Counted from the first letter of the stretch, positions 6,986 through 15,315 are shown. The stretch: 64,000 nt of DNA from Oscillatoria princeps RMCB-10 (GCA_019359235.1 JAHHHT010000007.1:62001-126000); one strand, 5' to 3'. Translations and numbers: made by a program. Notes: generated by a model not told the origin, from the letters alone.

Positions 6986-9520
6986 TCAGGAAGTGGCGAG
7001 GGAACCGCGTGTGACTCCCAGTTTTGGCAGGAGTTTCAATTCTTTCCAGAGTTGAGTGCCGGGAATTTTGCCTTGCAGGAGTTGCCGGTAGCGGTGAATT
7101 GTCTGTGTGACTTGTTCGGGTGTCTCGTTGAGAAATTCTATGCGAAAGTTGCGCACTCCTAATTGTAGCAGGCGCTCGACAAATTCGGCTCCGGTTTGGG
7201 CTGTGCCGTTAAATACTGTGTTCCGACAACCGGCATCGGCTTGCAAAATGTGTTCGGTGCCTACGCGATCGCGCAATTTCACTTCATGTTTGTCGCAGGG
7301 GCGTCCGCAGTTGGTGTAATCTGTTCCTGTTGAGAGAAATGCGCAAAAAACGCAGTGTTCCATGTGGAACATCGGCATGTGCTGGTGTACTGTTACCTCG
7401 AACCAGTGGGGCGGGCTACTGGCGAGCAAGTCTTGGAGTTGGTTAATGTTCAAGTCGTAAGAAGCTGTCAGTCGCTCTAAATTGAAGCGATTTTTGAAGT
7501 AGTCTGCTGTTAGGGGATTGGCTATGTTGAGTGAGAAATCTCCGACGCATCGGTCTTTTGCAAAGTATTCCAAGTGGTCATAGTTGCGCAACAAATAGCC
7601 ATCGGCGTTGCTGGCGCGAACTTGCTGCAAGATATAGTTTTCTCCGGGTTTGGCAATCCGGGGCGGGGCTACCCAGATAGTTTGACTGGGGGCGGTTTTG
7701 TTTTCGCGCACGACCTGCACCGCTTGCCGGTAGGCGCGGGGATCTTCAAATTCGCAGTAGAGGGTTTCGATTCCCGCAGAAAGCGCTGCTTGCAGCTGTT
7801 TGAGATTGCGCACCAGCACAATTAAATTGGGTGGGTTGGGGGAACCTGGGGTAACGGGTTCTGGCGCGGGAAGCAGATCCGCAAGGCGGGCGTCTGGGCG
7901 CAAATGCCAGCGCGGGGGCTGCGATCGCAATTGTTCTAACTGCGCTACAATTTCGCGCCGCAGCCGGTTTAATTCGCTCACCGGCAGCATTACGTCACCG
8001 CTGATATTATTGGTGAGCGACTGCAAACAGAAGGGGGTGTTGCCTAGCCGGCAAAACTGTTCTTGCAACCGCTCTGCTGTCAGGGGTTTTGTGTGCGCTT
8101 CCACCAGCGATATTGCCGAGGACACCTGAACGATATGACCGAGTTCGTCGCGGGCGATTGCTGTCAGGGGCTGACCGGCTTCTCCATATATTTCTAGGTG
8201 AATCGGACGCTGAAATTGCGGGTTATCGCCCGTAAAAGTCTGGCGCAGTTGCCGGTCTAGTTCCGGATCGCTGGTTTTCCATATTTTATCGCCGACGCGC
8301 ACTTTTTTCAGGTTCAAATCGCGCCGCCCGAAGCTGAGCAGCGCTTCTTTACCCCGCATTTCTACCGCATACACGCGACCGCCTTCTTCGGGCATTTCGG
8401 GGTGTCCGCTGTCAAATACTACACCATCTCCGGGTTTGACCGGCGCTTGCAGGTGCACTGCTATTTGTTCGTTGCGGATGCGGGTGACTTCGCCGAGATA
8501 AACGCCGCGCTTTTTGCCGAAGCGGGCGTGCACCAGTTGCTGATTGTTAATTCCGCCAAACCAGCCGGTGTGCAAACCGCGAGAGAACGCCATTTCCAGA
8601 TTGTAGCGATCTGACTCGCCTTTTTCCGATCCGGGTATGGGACGTTTTTCTAATTCTGCCATCACCCGATCGAGTGCTTGCCGGTAGACGCGGGTGACGT
8701 TGGCAACGTATTCTGGGGTTTTCAGGCGTCCTTCGATTTTGAGTGAACTCACCCCTGCTTTGACTAATTCTGGGAGAACTTCTAGCCCGGACAAATCTTG
8801 GGGGCTGAGGAGGTATTTGCGTTCGCCGAGATTGACTAATTCGCCGTCAGCGATTAAATCGTAAGGCATGCGGCAAGCTTGGGCGCACTCGCCCCGGTTG
8901 GCGGATCGCCCTCCGAGGGCTTCGCTGGTTAAGCACTGACCGGAATAAGCGACGCACAAGGCACCGTGCACAAATACTTCTAGCGGGATTTCGGATTTTT
9001 GCTGCGCAATTTGCTGCTGGATTTTGCTGATTTCTTTGAGGGAGCACTCGCGGGCGAGGACAACCAGTTCGCATCCGAGGGATTTGGCAAATTCCACTCC
9101 TGTGGCGCTGGTGACAGTCATTTGGGTGGAGGCGTGAATGGGAAAATCGGGGGAAAGGTGGCGTATGAGCCGGCAAATTCCGACATCTTGGACGATAGCC
9201 GCATCTGCGCCGGCGGCGATAATTGTGCGCAGATACTGTTCGGCTTCTGGGAGTTCTTTTGGGAAGATTAGGGTGTTGAGGGTGATGTAGCCTTTGACGC
9301 CGCGCCGGTGGAGGAATTCCATCAGTTGCGGCAAATCGGCTTCCGTGAAGTTTTGGGCCCGCATTCGGGCGTTAAACCGATCTAAACCGAAGTAGATGGC
9401 ATCGGCTCCATTTTCCACGGCGGCTTTGGCGCAGTCCATACTGCCGGCTGGGGCGAGCAGTTCGGGGCGCGGGAATGCCGGTGGGGTGTTTTGGGGGTGT
9501 TGTGTGGGCGCGGCGCTCAT
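6986..9520 (-). CDS. U32-family protein with duplicated catalytic region (RlhA/YdcP-like)
   Basis: An 844-residue U32 'collagenase-like' protein. The N-terminal unit begins RPELLAPAGSMDCAKAAVENGADA and carries the U32 signature SGQCLTSEALGGRSANRGEC plus CRMPYD. A middle insert corresponds to DUF3656. A second Cys cluster (CVFCAF..CGRPC..CRNTVFNG) lies in the C-terminal quarter. E. coli RlhA of this family is needed for 5-hydroxycytidine at 23S rRNA C2501, so an RNA-hydroxylation role is likely. The start chosen is ATG at 9520; a longer frame upstream translates only GGGACAGGCG repeats and was discarded. No strong ribosome-binding site is visible. Confidence 0.88.
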   Translation of the reverse strand: MSAAPTQHPQNTPPAFPRPELLAPAGSMDCAKAAVENGADAIYFGLDRFNARMRAQNFTEADLPQLMEFLHRRGVKGYITLNTLIFPKELPEAEQYLRTIIAAGADAAIVQDVGICRLIRHLSPDFPIHASTQMTVTSATGVEFAKSLGCELVVLARECSLKEISKIQQQIAQQKSEIPLEVFVHGALCVAYSGQCLTSEALGGRSANRGECAQACRMPYDLIADGELVNLGERKYLLSPQDLSGLEVLPELVKAGVSSLKIEGRLKTPEYVANVTRVYRQALDRVMAELEKRPIPGSEKGESDRYNLEMAFSRGLHTGWFGGINNQQLVHARFGKKRGVYLGEVTRIRNEQIAVHLQAPVKPGDGVVFDSGHPEMPEEGGRVYAVEMRGKEALLSFGRRDLNLKKVRVGDKIWKTSDPELDRQLRQTFTGDNPQFQRPIHLEIYGEAGQPLTAIARDELGHIVQVSSAISLVEAHTKPLTAERLQEQFCRLGNTPFCLQSLTNNISGDVMLPVSELNRLRREIVAQLEQLRSQPPRWHLRPDARLADLLPAPEPVTPGSPNPPNLIVLVRNLKQLQAALSAGIETLYCEFEDPRAYRQAVQVVRENKTAPSQTIWVAPPRIAKPGENYILQQVRASNADGYLLRNYDHLEYFAKDRCVGDFSLNIANPLTADYFKNRFNLERLTASYDLNINQLQDLLASSPPHWFEVTVHQHMPMFHMEHCVFCAFLSTGTDYTNCGRPCDKHEVKLRDRVGTEHILQADAGCRNTVFNGTAQTGAEFVERLLQLGVRNFRIEFLNETPEQVTQTIHRYRQLLQGKIPGTQLWKELKLLPKLGVTRGSLATS

Positions 9521-9569
9521 CTGGTTTGGGGGCGAGAATGGGGAGGTTTGGTATATATGATAGCCATGT

Positions 9570-9662
9570 TTTAGGACAGGCGTCCCGCCTGTCCTACGCC
9601 ATTTTTGGGACAGGCGTCCCGCCTGTCCTACGCCATGCCGTAGCGCCGGCGTCTCGCCGGCG
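9570..9662. repeat. Cluster of GGACAGGCG..CGCCTGTCC palindromes
   Basis: Two copies of GGACAGGCGTCCCGCCTGTCC and one GTAGCGCCGGCGTCTCGCCGG variant follow one another. The family recurs at 13852-14055, 15412-15441, 26937-26960 and 34205-34235. The cluster and the adjoining composite element fill the 365-bp gap between the U32 gene and the next gene. Confidence 0.85.
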
Positions 9663-9777
9663 CACACCCCCCACCGGCACGATGCTCCTTTCTATTGTGG
9701 CCCGCGATAGAAGCGAAAGGCAAATTTCAGGTATGTTTGTTCGTGCCGGCTGATCGCCGATTTGCCGGTGTGTCCAC
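9659..9777 (+). repeat. Composite element, copy A
   Basis: GCGCACACCCCCCACCGGCAC is followed after a short spacer by TGTGGCCCGCGATAGAAGCG, then GGCAAATTTCAGGTATGTTT and TTCGTGCCGG. Copies B, C and D start their TGTGGCCC core at 14060, 14533 and 15501 in the same orientation. In copy A the terminal part diverges but still allows a hairpin, CCGGC..GCCGG in place of GGCAA..TTGCC. Confidence 0.8.
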
Positions 9778-9884
9778 TGTTGGTGGCACAGGAGATGCCG
9801 CCGGCACTCCACCGGCACCTTGCCAATGCCAGAATTCGCACACCTATAATCAAACTGTAATGCCGGTCGTGCGAGGGACACACC

Positions 9885-10259
9885 ATGACATCAGTAAAAG
9901 AACAGCTCGAAGCCGACGCAGCCGCTTGGGTAGCGCAAGGACGGGGGGGAGCGGGACTGCTGGACAGCTGGAAAACCCTCCACGCACAGTGCTGGCTGTT
10001 GAGCGATGGAGCCAAACACGATGGGTGCAGTGCAGACGTGACGGATTTTGTGGGAGCGTGTCGAGCGGCGATGAATCCGGGATGGGACGCAATCCTGAGC
10101 CGGCGCGAAAATTGCAGCGGCTGTTACACTCGCTTCAGAATAGAAAATCTGAGCGTTTGTCGTTGCGGCGGCGTTTATTGCTATCACTGCGTTGGGGATT
10201 TAGGTGCTCACGCTAACGGCAATCGCTGCTGTTCTTGCGGCGGCGAAGTGGTGGGATGA
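9885..10259 (+). CDS. Small cysteine-rich protein, C-terminal zinc-ribbon-like
   Basis: A 124-residue protein that I do not recognise. The first 75 residues are soluble and partly helical. The last 50 hold paired cysteines, CSGC, CRCGG, YCYHC and CCSCGG, spaced like a treble-clef or RING-like double zinc site. ATG at 9885 has GAGGGA 8 nt upstream. The next gene also begins with a Cys-rich domain, and both follow composite repeat copy A. Role unknown; binding of zinc is inferred from the Cys pattern. Confidence 0.7.
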   Translation: MTSVKEQLEADAAAWVAQGRGGAGLLDSWKTLHAQCWLLSDGAKHDGCSADVTDFVGACRAAMNPGWDAILSRRENCSGCYTRFRIENLSVCRCGGVYCYHCVGDLGAHANGNRCCSCGGEVVG

Positions 10260-10282
10260 GAAGGCAGAGGTCAAACAAATAC

Positions 10283-10390
10283 TATAGCGTTTCTCATCCT
10301 TTGTGAGGTACTGAGAAACCCGGTTTTGTAGGGGCGGGTCCCCGTGCCCGCCCCTTCCGGGTTTCTGGGCCATAGTTCAGAACCGCTATA
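10283..10390. mobile_element. MITE-like element, 108 bp
   Basis: Terminal inverted repeats TATAGCGTTTCTCA (10283-10296) and TCAGAACCGCTATA (10377-10390) match with one mismatch and end in TA, as expected for a TA target duplication of the IS630/Tc1 type. The interior holds a GGGCGGG..CCCGCCC palindrome and an AAACCCGG word. A second, longer copy lies at 32494-32675. Confidence 0.7.
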
Positions 10391-10402
10391 TTCCACACAC
10401 TC

Positions 10403-11182
10403 GTGAGAGACATGCTCTATCCATGCCGGTGTTGCGGTTATCTGACTCTGACGGAAAAGCCGCCAGGGACATACTTGATTTGCCCGATTTGCTGCTGGGA
10501 AGATGCGGCAACAGATAGTGAGCGAGGTTCTAACGGGATTTCCCTGCGTTTGGCTCAGCAAAACTTTCTTGCCTTCGGGGCTTGCGAGCGGGAATGGATC
10601 AGTTATGTTCGCTCTCCCACAAGTGCCGACCGGCGAGAGCCTGATTGGCAGCCGGTTGACGCTAAAGCTGATGCCGCCAGTTTGCTTCTTATCGAGCAAA
10701 TTGCCAAAGCATTTGAGGGAGTAACTCGCGAGGATGGGGTTTCCCTTCACGAAGCGCGAGCTATTGACGATTATGAAGGCGATGAAGGACGCGCCGCCGC
10801 CCGCAAGAAAGACACAGACTGCCGGTGGCAGGATGTCCCAGACGAGTGGATTGAGTATTTTTCTGATGTTTTGAGCTTTTTTGACGCCAAAGGCTTCCGA
10901 TATTATATTCCCGCTTACATGATTTGGTCACTCAAGAATTATAGGGCGACTCAATCGATGTCTCTTCACTCTACAATTTATGCTTTACAGATTTATCAAT
11001 GTCCCAACAGTAACCCTTACGAGCCCTTTAGCTTGCTGAGCGCGGCTCAGTCAAAAGCTGTCTGTGACTTCCTGAGATTTATGGCTACTTATGGGGCTGA
11101 TTGGGTAGATGCCGGTGCCGCTAGGAGGGCTTTGAATCAATATTGGAGCCGGTGGGGAACGGGTGAACCATCGCCGCCCTAA
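10403..11182 (+). CDS. CPCC-type cysteine-rich domain fused to a DUF6714-like domain
   Basis: A 259-residue protein. Residues 4-35 (YPCRCCGYLTL, ICPICCWEDA) match the CPCC cysteine-rich family. Residues 95-185 (VSLHEARAIDDYEGDEGRAA, then DVLSFFDAKGFRYYIPAYMI) match DUF6714. The C-terminal 70 residues are helical. Both domains tend to occur as small stand-alone bacterial proteins. The start may be GTG at 10403 or ATG at 10412; neither has a clear ribosome-binding site. A MITE ends 12 bp upstream and may supply or disturb the promoter. Molecular function unknown. Confidence 0.75.
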   Translation: MRDMLYPCRCCGYLTLTEKPPGTYLICPICCWEDAATDSERGSNGISLRLAQQNFLAFGACEREWISYVRSPTSADRREPDWQPVDAKADAASLLLIEQIAKAFEGVTREDGVSLHEARAIDDYEGDEGRAAARKKDTDCRWQDVPDEWIEYFSDVLSFFDAKGFRYYIPAYMIWSLKNYRATQSMSLHSTIYALQIYQCPNSNPYEPFSLLSAAQSKAVCDFLRFMATYGADWVDAGAARRALNQYWSRWGTGEPSPP

Positions 11183-11248
11183 ATATGCCGGTGGGCAGCG
11201 GGTGAGGCGGGAAGCAAGTTTGATGAGAACGCACCGCTACAGGGGGGA

Positions 11249-11310
11249 GGTGCGTTCCGCCTTATGGATTTCCCCACACAAATAAAGGGTGCGGTCAGGC
11301 GGAACGCACC
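11249..11310. repeat. Inverted repeat GGTGCGTTCCGCC..GGCGGAACGCACC
   Basis: Arms at 11249-11261 and 11298-11310 enclose a 36-nt loop. It lies between two convergent genes and could end transcription of the CPCC gene. Confidence 0.6.
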
Positions 11311-11316
11311 CTACAG

Positions 11317-11565
11317 CTACTGAGAGCGCTTCTGGGAGTTGTTGCCAGAACCGGCAGGGTTTTCCAAGGTTCTCGGATTGGAGCACTCTAACTTTTTTCC
11401 GCATCCCGTTTTGGGGTCGCCGCCTGTCCACTTGCACCCCTGGGGAGGCGCAGCGTATTCGCAGACAGCGGGGGTTTCCCCCGGATTGGGAGCGGTGGGA
11501 GTCGGAGCGGGAGAGCAAGCGGCGAGGAGTAGGGCGATCGCCCAGGAAAAGTTGCGTAAAATCAC
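11317..11565 (-). CDS. Small putative lipoprotein
   Basis: An 82-residue protein with a hydrophobic N-terminus ending in the lipobox-like LLAACS near residue 17, followed by a Pro/Thr-rich linker and a short domain with four cysteines (CEY, GCKW, GCGKK, ECSN). The start is GTG at 11565; an in-frame stop lies 27 nt upstream and no other usable start codon falls between, so this start is the only option. No ribosome-binding site is obvious. A lipid-anchored periplasmic peptide is likely. Function unknown. Confidence 0.55.
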   Translation of the reverse strand: MILRNFSWAIALLLAACSPAPTPTAPNPGETPAVCEYAAPPQGCKWTGGDPKTGCGKKLECSNPRTLENPAGSGNNSQKRSQ

Positions 11566-11762
11566 GGCGGGTAAGTTGAGCGGCGGACAGTTTCATTTTT
11601 TCACCGGCACCTTGCGCTAATTCAGGGTGCCCGTGTGGAGTGGCGCGTTCCCGCACTCTTCAGAGCGCAACGGCTACCAGCTCTCACGCAATAGAACTCA
11701 GCTATTGCGGTGAGCAGTTCCATTGAGATTCTATCAAACAACTGAACTCACACAACTTTCGC

Positions 11763-11927
11763 TCAGGAAAATACCGGATAGAAAATGAAGAGCGCCCAGC
11801 CCGCAATAAAAAATGCGACAAACAAAGCGACTAAAATCTCCAGTGACCATCGAACTTCAAACAATCCCAGCAGCGGAGTTGCTGAAATCGCGAGGAGGAC
11901 GAAGAAAATTACGAAGAGCCAGAACAT
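11763..11927 (-). CDS. Small two-helix membrane protein (54 aa)
   Basis: An uninterrupted 54-residue frame from ATG 11927 to TGA 11763. It encodes two strongly hydrophobic segments, FWLFVIFFVLLAISATPLLG and ILVALFVAFFIAGWALFIFY, joined by EVRWSLE. The composition is typical of real small cyanobacterial membrane proteins and unlike that of chance frames in this region. No ribosome-binding site is evident. Function unknown. Confidence 0.6.
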   Translation of the reverse strand: MFWLFVIFFVLLAISATPLLGLFEVRWSLEILVALFVAFFIAGWALFIFYPVFS

Positions 11928-12510
11928 ATCAACGAGTTCCAAACGGACTGTAACTCTATTTTATAGCAATAGACAGTTAGTTTAGGACATTCCAGACAGA
12001 TCCAGATTTATCATTGCCGATAGCATTAGCGCCCTTCGGCGCGGAACGCGCGGTTCGGGACGCAGAGCGCGTCCTTCTCCCCCGCTCCCACAGCTCCCCC
12101 GCTCCCACAGCTCCCCCGCTCCCCCTGACTGCCGATCTGATTTGCCTGCTCGTCTTAGCCGGTGGCTCACCTATCGCTCCAGGGCCACAGTCAATGGCCA
12201 TCTGTTGAGAAGCAGCTGACAGTTGGGAATATCTGGGGGCGTGTCGCTATTGCGCACCGGCTCAGCAGGAGCCAGGTTGCCCTATAATGCTCCTCATGGT
12301 TGGGTTGGATTGCCAAGTTTCCTTGGCAGAAGTCTGGAAACTTTTGAGTGCTGAAGCACAAGCGCGTATAGCGCGGTTGAGCAACCGGGCGTTGCGCTGG
12401 CAAAGGGAGGCGAAAGTGCCCCGCTTTCTGGCTCCTTCACGTTTTCTTTATAAGCAATCTCTCAGCCCCGATCTCTGGGAAACCTTGTTTGAGTTATTCT
12501 AGGATGGGAT
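11928..12510. other. Gene-poor stretch with tandem Pro-rich repeat
   Basis: No supported gene. A 17-bp unit (CCCCCGCTCCCACAGCT) is repeated about 2.5 times at 12077-12125. From about 12470 the sequence is duplicated near 13220, upstream of the second secreted paralogue, so this end is probably the promoter and leader of the first paralogue. Confidence 0.6.
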
Positions 12511-12532
12511 TATGTGGTTCACCTCAAAAAAT

Positions 12533-12997
12533 ATGACCAGAAAATTATGGCTCATTTGTAAGGTCTTCATTATTTGTGCCAGTGGATTGACCGGTTTTAC
12601 CTTGCCGGCGCTCGCTCAAACCCCTCCAAACTGCGACCTGCAGGAAGAAATATTTACATTTGACCTCTCCACCTATGCAACTGCCCTTCAGGGAGGAGCT
12701 ATCCTCAACATCAAAGTGGCCTACCGCTTAACGAATGAAGCAGTCGCTAAACAAGCTTACCCCGATTTCGTGCCGATTAGAAAAGATATTGATAATTTTC
12801 TTGTTAATTATCCCGCGAAAAAGGACTACTGGGAAATTGTGAACCGGAAGCTCGTCCAATTTATTTTGGATAAATATCCCCAGATGTCATCTTTGAGAAT
12901 TGAAATGGATGTAATGCCAACCCCAAAATGGCCTTTTCGCCGTTCCAGTATTGTCCAAACCACTCGGCCTCAAAGCTGTCAAATTTCTTCCTATTGA
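12533..12997 (+). CDS. Secreted protein, tandem paralogue 1
   Basis: 154 residues with a signal peptide ending ALAQTPPNC. The mature part contains DFVPIRKDIDNFLVNYP, then YWEIVNRKLVQFILDKYPQM and a C-terminal RRSSIV. The pattern of paired strands with an FL..YP/YWEIVN core recalls small tunnelling-fold (T-fold) proteins, but I cannot assign a family. ATG at 12533 is preferred over ATG at 12512, because the paralogue conserves the former and has ATT in place of the latter. Its neighbour at 13278 is about 70 percent identical. Confidence 0.75.
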   Translation: MTRKLWLICKVFIICASGLTGFTLPALAQTPPNCDLQEEIFTFDLSTYATALQGGAILNIKVAYRLTNEAVAKQAYPDFVPIRKDIDNFLVNYPAKKDYWEIVNRKLVQFILDKYPQMSSLRIEMDVMPTPKWPFRRSSIVQTTRPQSCQISSY

Positions 12998-13072
12998 GTC
13001 GCTGTAAAAGAGCGAGCGCTTCCCGATATAGCAATTCAGCTCCCGCCTGCGCGGGTGAATTGTAGAGAGTAG

Positions 13073-13100
13073 AGACGCCACATGTCGCGTCTCTACAAGA
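13073..13100. terminator. Hairpin GTAGAGACG..CGTCTCTAC
   Basis: A 9-bp perfect stem with a short loop, 75 bp after the first secreted paralogue. It has no T-run, so terminator activity is uncertain; similar hairpins are common dispersed repeats in cyanobacteria. Confidence 0.45.
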
Positions 13101-13277
13101 TCCCGGATTCAAAAGTGACATGCACCGGCACTCACGCCGCGAGATTGCCGCACCGGCACCCCCAGCACTGGGCAGAGCCAAGCTGACCAACCGGAGGATA
13201 CCATCTTCAGCCTCTGTCGCTGGGGAACCTTGTTTGAGCTATTATAGTATGGGATTATTTGCTTCAACTCAAAAAGT

Positions 13278-13739
13278 ATGACTCTGACCCGCAAAATTTT
13301 GACGTTCTGTGCTATCTTGATTATTTTTCTCTGCGGATTGAGCGGGCCAACCCTCGCTCAAACTGCGCCAACCTGCGAACAGCAGGAAGAAATAGTGGCC
13401 TTTGAAATGCCCACCTATGGCACCAAAATTCAGGGAGGCTCTGTCCTCAACATTAAAGTGGCCTACCGCATAACGCCTGAAGCGCTCGCGCAAGAAGATT
13501 ACCCGGATTTTGTGCCGGTTCGGCAAGATATTGATACGTTTCTTGTCAATTATCCCAAGGTCAACGAATACTGGGAGATAGTTAATAAAAAGCTGGTGCA
13601 ATTTATTTTTGACAAATATCCCCAGATGTCATCTTTGAGAGTTGAGATGGATGTAATGCCAACCCAAAGATTGCCTTATCGCCGGGACAGTATTGTCCAA
13701 AGCACTCGGCCCCAAAGCTGTCAGATTGCGACCTATTGA
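13278..13739 (+). CDS. Secreted protein, tandem paralogue 2
   Basis: 153 residues with signal peptide (ILIIFLCGLSGPTLAQTAPTC) and a mature domain closely matching the preceding paralogue, including FLVNYPKVNEYWEIVNKKLV and KYPQMSSLRVEMDVMPT. Similarity extends about 60 bp upstream and 40 bp downstream of the coding region, so the whole transcription unit was duplicated. Both copies are intact and have the two conserved Cys (one at the mature N-terminus, one at RPQSCQI near the C-terminus), which may form a disulphide. Function unknown. Confidence 0.75.
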   Translation: MTLTRKILTFCAILIIFLCGLSGPTLAQTAPTCEQQEEIVAFEMPTYGTKIQGGSVLNIKVAYRITPEALAQEDYPDFVPVRQDIDTFLVNYPKVNEYWEIVNKKLVQFIFDKYPQMSSLRVEMDVMPTQRLPYRRDSIVQSTRPQSCQIATY

Positions 13740-13849
13740 GTTGCTGTAAGAGAGCGCTCGCTTCCCGATAAGCGCGTTTCTATTTGAGCTGTGAGACGCG
13801 CAGAAAGCCGGTTTTTCAAAGAAACCGGTCTTCTCGTCATGACGTAGCG

Positions 13850-14055
13850 CAGGCGTCTCGCCTGCGCATTTTTGGGACAGGCGGGACGCCTGTCCTACGT
13901 CAGGTTGTAGCACCGGCACCCTCTTGTAGCACACCCCCCACCCCTTTTTTGGGACAGGCGGGAGGCCTGTCCTACGTCAGGTTGTAGCACCGGCACCCTC
14001 TTGTAGCACACCCCCTGCCCCTTTTTTGGGACAGGCGGGACGCCTGTCCTACGTC
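13850..14055. repeat. Tandem array of GGGACAGGCGGGACGCCTGTCC units
   Basis: After a GCGCAGGCGTCTCGCCTGCGC palindrome, a unit of about 77-78 bp is repeated 2.5 times. Each unit holds a GGGACAGGCG palindrome, TACGTCAGGTTGTAGCACCG and a GTAGCACACCCC tail. The last unit runs directly into composite element copy B. No gene is present between 13740 and 14619. Confidence 0.85.
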
Positions 14056-14059
14056 AGGT

Positions 14060-14141
14060 TGTGGCCCGCGATAGAAGCGTAAGGCAAATTTCAGGTATGT
14101 TTGTTCGTGCCGGTGGCAACATCGATTGCCTTGGTGTCCAC
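14060..14141 (+). repeat. Composite element, copy B
   Basis: An 82-bp copy beginning TGTGGCCCGCGATAGAAGCG and ending in the hairpin GGCAACATCGATTGCC followed by TTGGTGTCCACT. It matches copy D at nearly every base. Confidence 0.85.
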
Positions 14142-14153
14142 TTTGCGGCAAGG

Positions 14154-14520
14154 GGAACCCCACCCCCCAACCCCCTCCCCGCGTGCGGGGAGGGGGAGAA
14201 AAGAGAGCGGTTCTAACGCCAGTGTTTCCCGTTTTTGGGACAAGCCGAACGCAGCCCCACCTCAGACGGAGTGCGGCAGGCGTCGCGCACTCCGCGCCGC
14301 TAGCTGCGATCCGCAGCCGCTGCGAAGCACGCTAACGCTAACGCCTGCGCATGTCCCTTCCCCATTTTTTGGACAGGCCGAACGCAGCCCCACGTCAGAC
14401 GGAGTGCGGCAGGCGTCGCGCACTCCGCGCCGAACCGCGCACTCCGCGCCGCTAGCTGAATCACGCAGCCGCTGCGAAGCACGCTAACGCTAACGCCTGC
14501 GCACACCCCGCACCGGCACG
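14154..14520. repeat. GC palindrome and a 133-bp direct duplication
   Basis: A CTCCCCGCG..CGGGGAG palindrome (14154-14208) is followed by two copies of a unit beginning GCCGAACGCAGCCCCAC at 14244 and 14377. Each unit contains GAGTGCGGCAGGCGTCGCGC and ACGCTAACGCTAACGCC. The second copy carries an extra GCGCACTCCGCGCC insertion. Confidence 0.8.
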
Positions 14521-14532
14521 AACGCCCCTGAC

Positions 14533-14603
14533 TGTGGCCCATGATAGAAGCGAAAGGCAAATTTGGGGGGTGTTTGTTCGTGCCGGTGGCAACATCGATT
14601 GCC
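14533..14603 (+). promoter_or_regulatory. Composite element, copy C, forming the leader of the PEP-CTERM gene
   Basis: The conserved core (TGTGGCCCATGATAGAAGCG through GGCAACATCGATTGCC) ends where the ribosome-binding site GGAGAG begins, 16 bp before the ATG at 14620. Only this copy stands directly in front of a gene, so it may act in the 5' leader. That is an inference. Confidence 0.5.
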
Positions 14604-14619
14604 TGGAGAGAACGGAAAA

Positions 14620-15315
14620 ATGGCTTCAACTTTGATGAAAAAGTTATCGATGCCTTTCTCAATTGCCGCTGCTGCCGGTCTGGCATTCGCCACAGCCACA
14701 GGTGCGAACGCAGCCACTTTTACAGGAAGCGGCTTCGCTATCCCTGATAACAATGCGACTGGTGTCAGCAGCACTATCAGTATCACCGATAACTTTACGA
14801 TTGCCGATGTGACAGTTACGCTCAATAATATCACTCACAGCTGGATGGGGGATCTGGTTGCCAGTTTGACTCACCTCACTACAGGCACAAAAGTGAATCT
14901 GTTTGACCGAGTTGGTCGTATTACTTCTGGTTTCGGAAATAGCACCAATTTGTCTGGCAATTACAGTTTTAACGATACCTTTACTGACAGCCTCTGGACA
15001 ACAGCTGCGGGGCTTAATAGCAGCGCTAATATCCCTTCTGGCAACTATTATTCTACAGCAGCGACTGGCACCGTCAGCTTGCTTTCTGCGTTCAGCGGAC
15101 AGTCCGCACTGGGGGACTGGCAACTAAATATCCAAGACAGGGCGGGTGGGGACACAGGAAGTCTCGGTTCTTGGAGCCTCACCCTAACGCCCGCACAGCC
15201 CGCACAGCCAGTTCCCGAACCGGCTTCTGCTTTCAGTTTGCTGGCGCTTGGTGCAATGGGTGCGGGTTCAATGCTGAAGCGCAAACAGCAACAGAAAGCG
15301 ACAGTCAAAGCATAG
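14620..15315 (+). CDS. PEP-CTERM protein with a proprotein-convertase P-like domain
   Basis: 231 residues: a signal peptide (about residues 1-28, ending ATGANA), a beta-sandwich domain resembling the proprotein-convertase P domain (VTLNNITHSWMGDLVASLTH, LGDWQLNIQDRAGGDTG, SWSLTL), then the sorting tail VPEPASAFSLLALGAMGAG with KRKQQQ at the end. PEP-CTERM tails are recognised by exosortase and direct proteins to the cell surface or sheath; no exosortase lies in this window. ATG at 14620 is preceded by GGAGAG. There is no protease domain, so this is a lone P-like domain, perhaps adhesive. Confidence 0.85.
   Translation: MASTLMKKLSMPFSIAAAAGLAFATATGANAATFTGSGFAIPDNNATGVSSTISITDNFTIADVTVTLNNITHSWMGDLVASLTHLTTGTKVNLFDRVGRITSGFGNSTNLSGNYSFNDTFTDSLWTTAAGLNSSANIPSGNYYSTAATGTVSLLSAFSGQSALGDWQLNIQDRAGGDTGSLGSWSLTLTPAQPAQPVPEPASAFSLLALGAMGAGSMLKRKQQQKATVKA

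Noticed and set aside
9521-9667. N-terminal extension of the U32 protein
   Set aside because: It only translates dispersed GGGACAGGCG repeats; the family N-terminus starts after ATG 9520.
11785-11985. Plus-strand frame of 66 codons
   Set aside because: It is the complement of the better supported 54-residue membrane protein on the minus strand.
12287-12502. Possible 71-residue gene upstream of the secreted pair
   Set aside because: Its last part is duplicated before the second paralogue only as a non-coding leader, there is no ribosome-binding site, and no family is seen.
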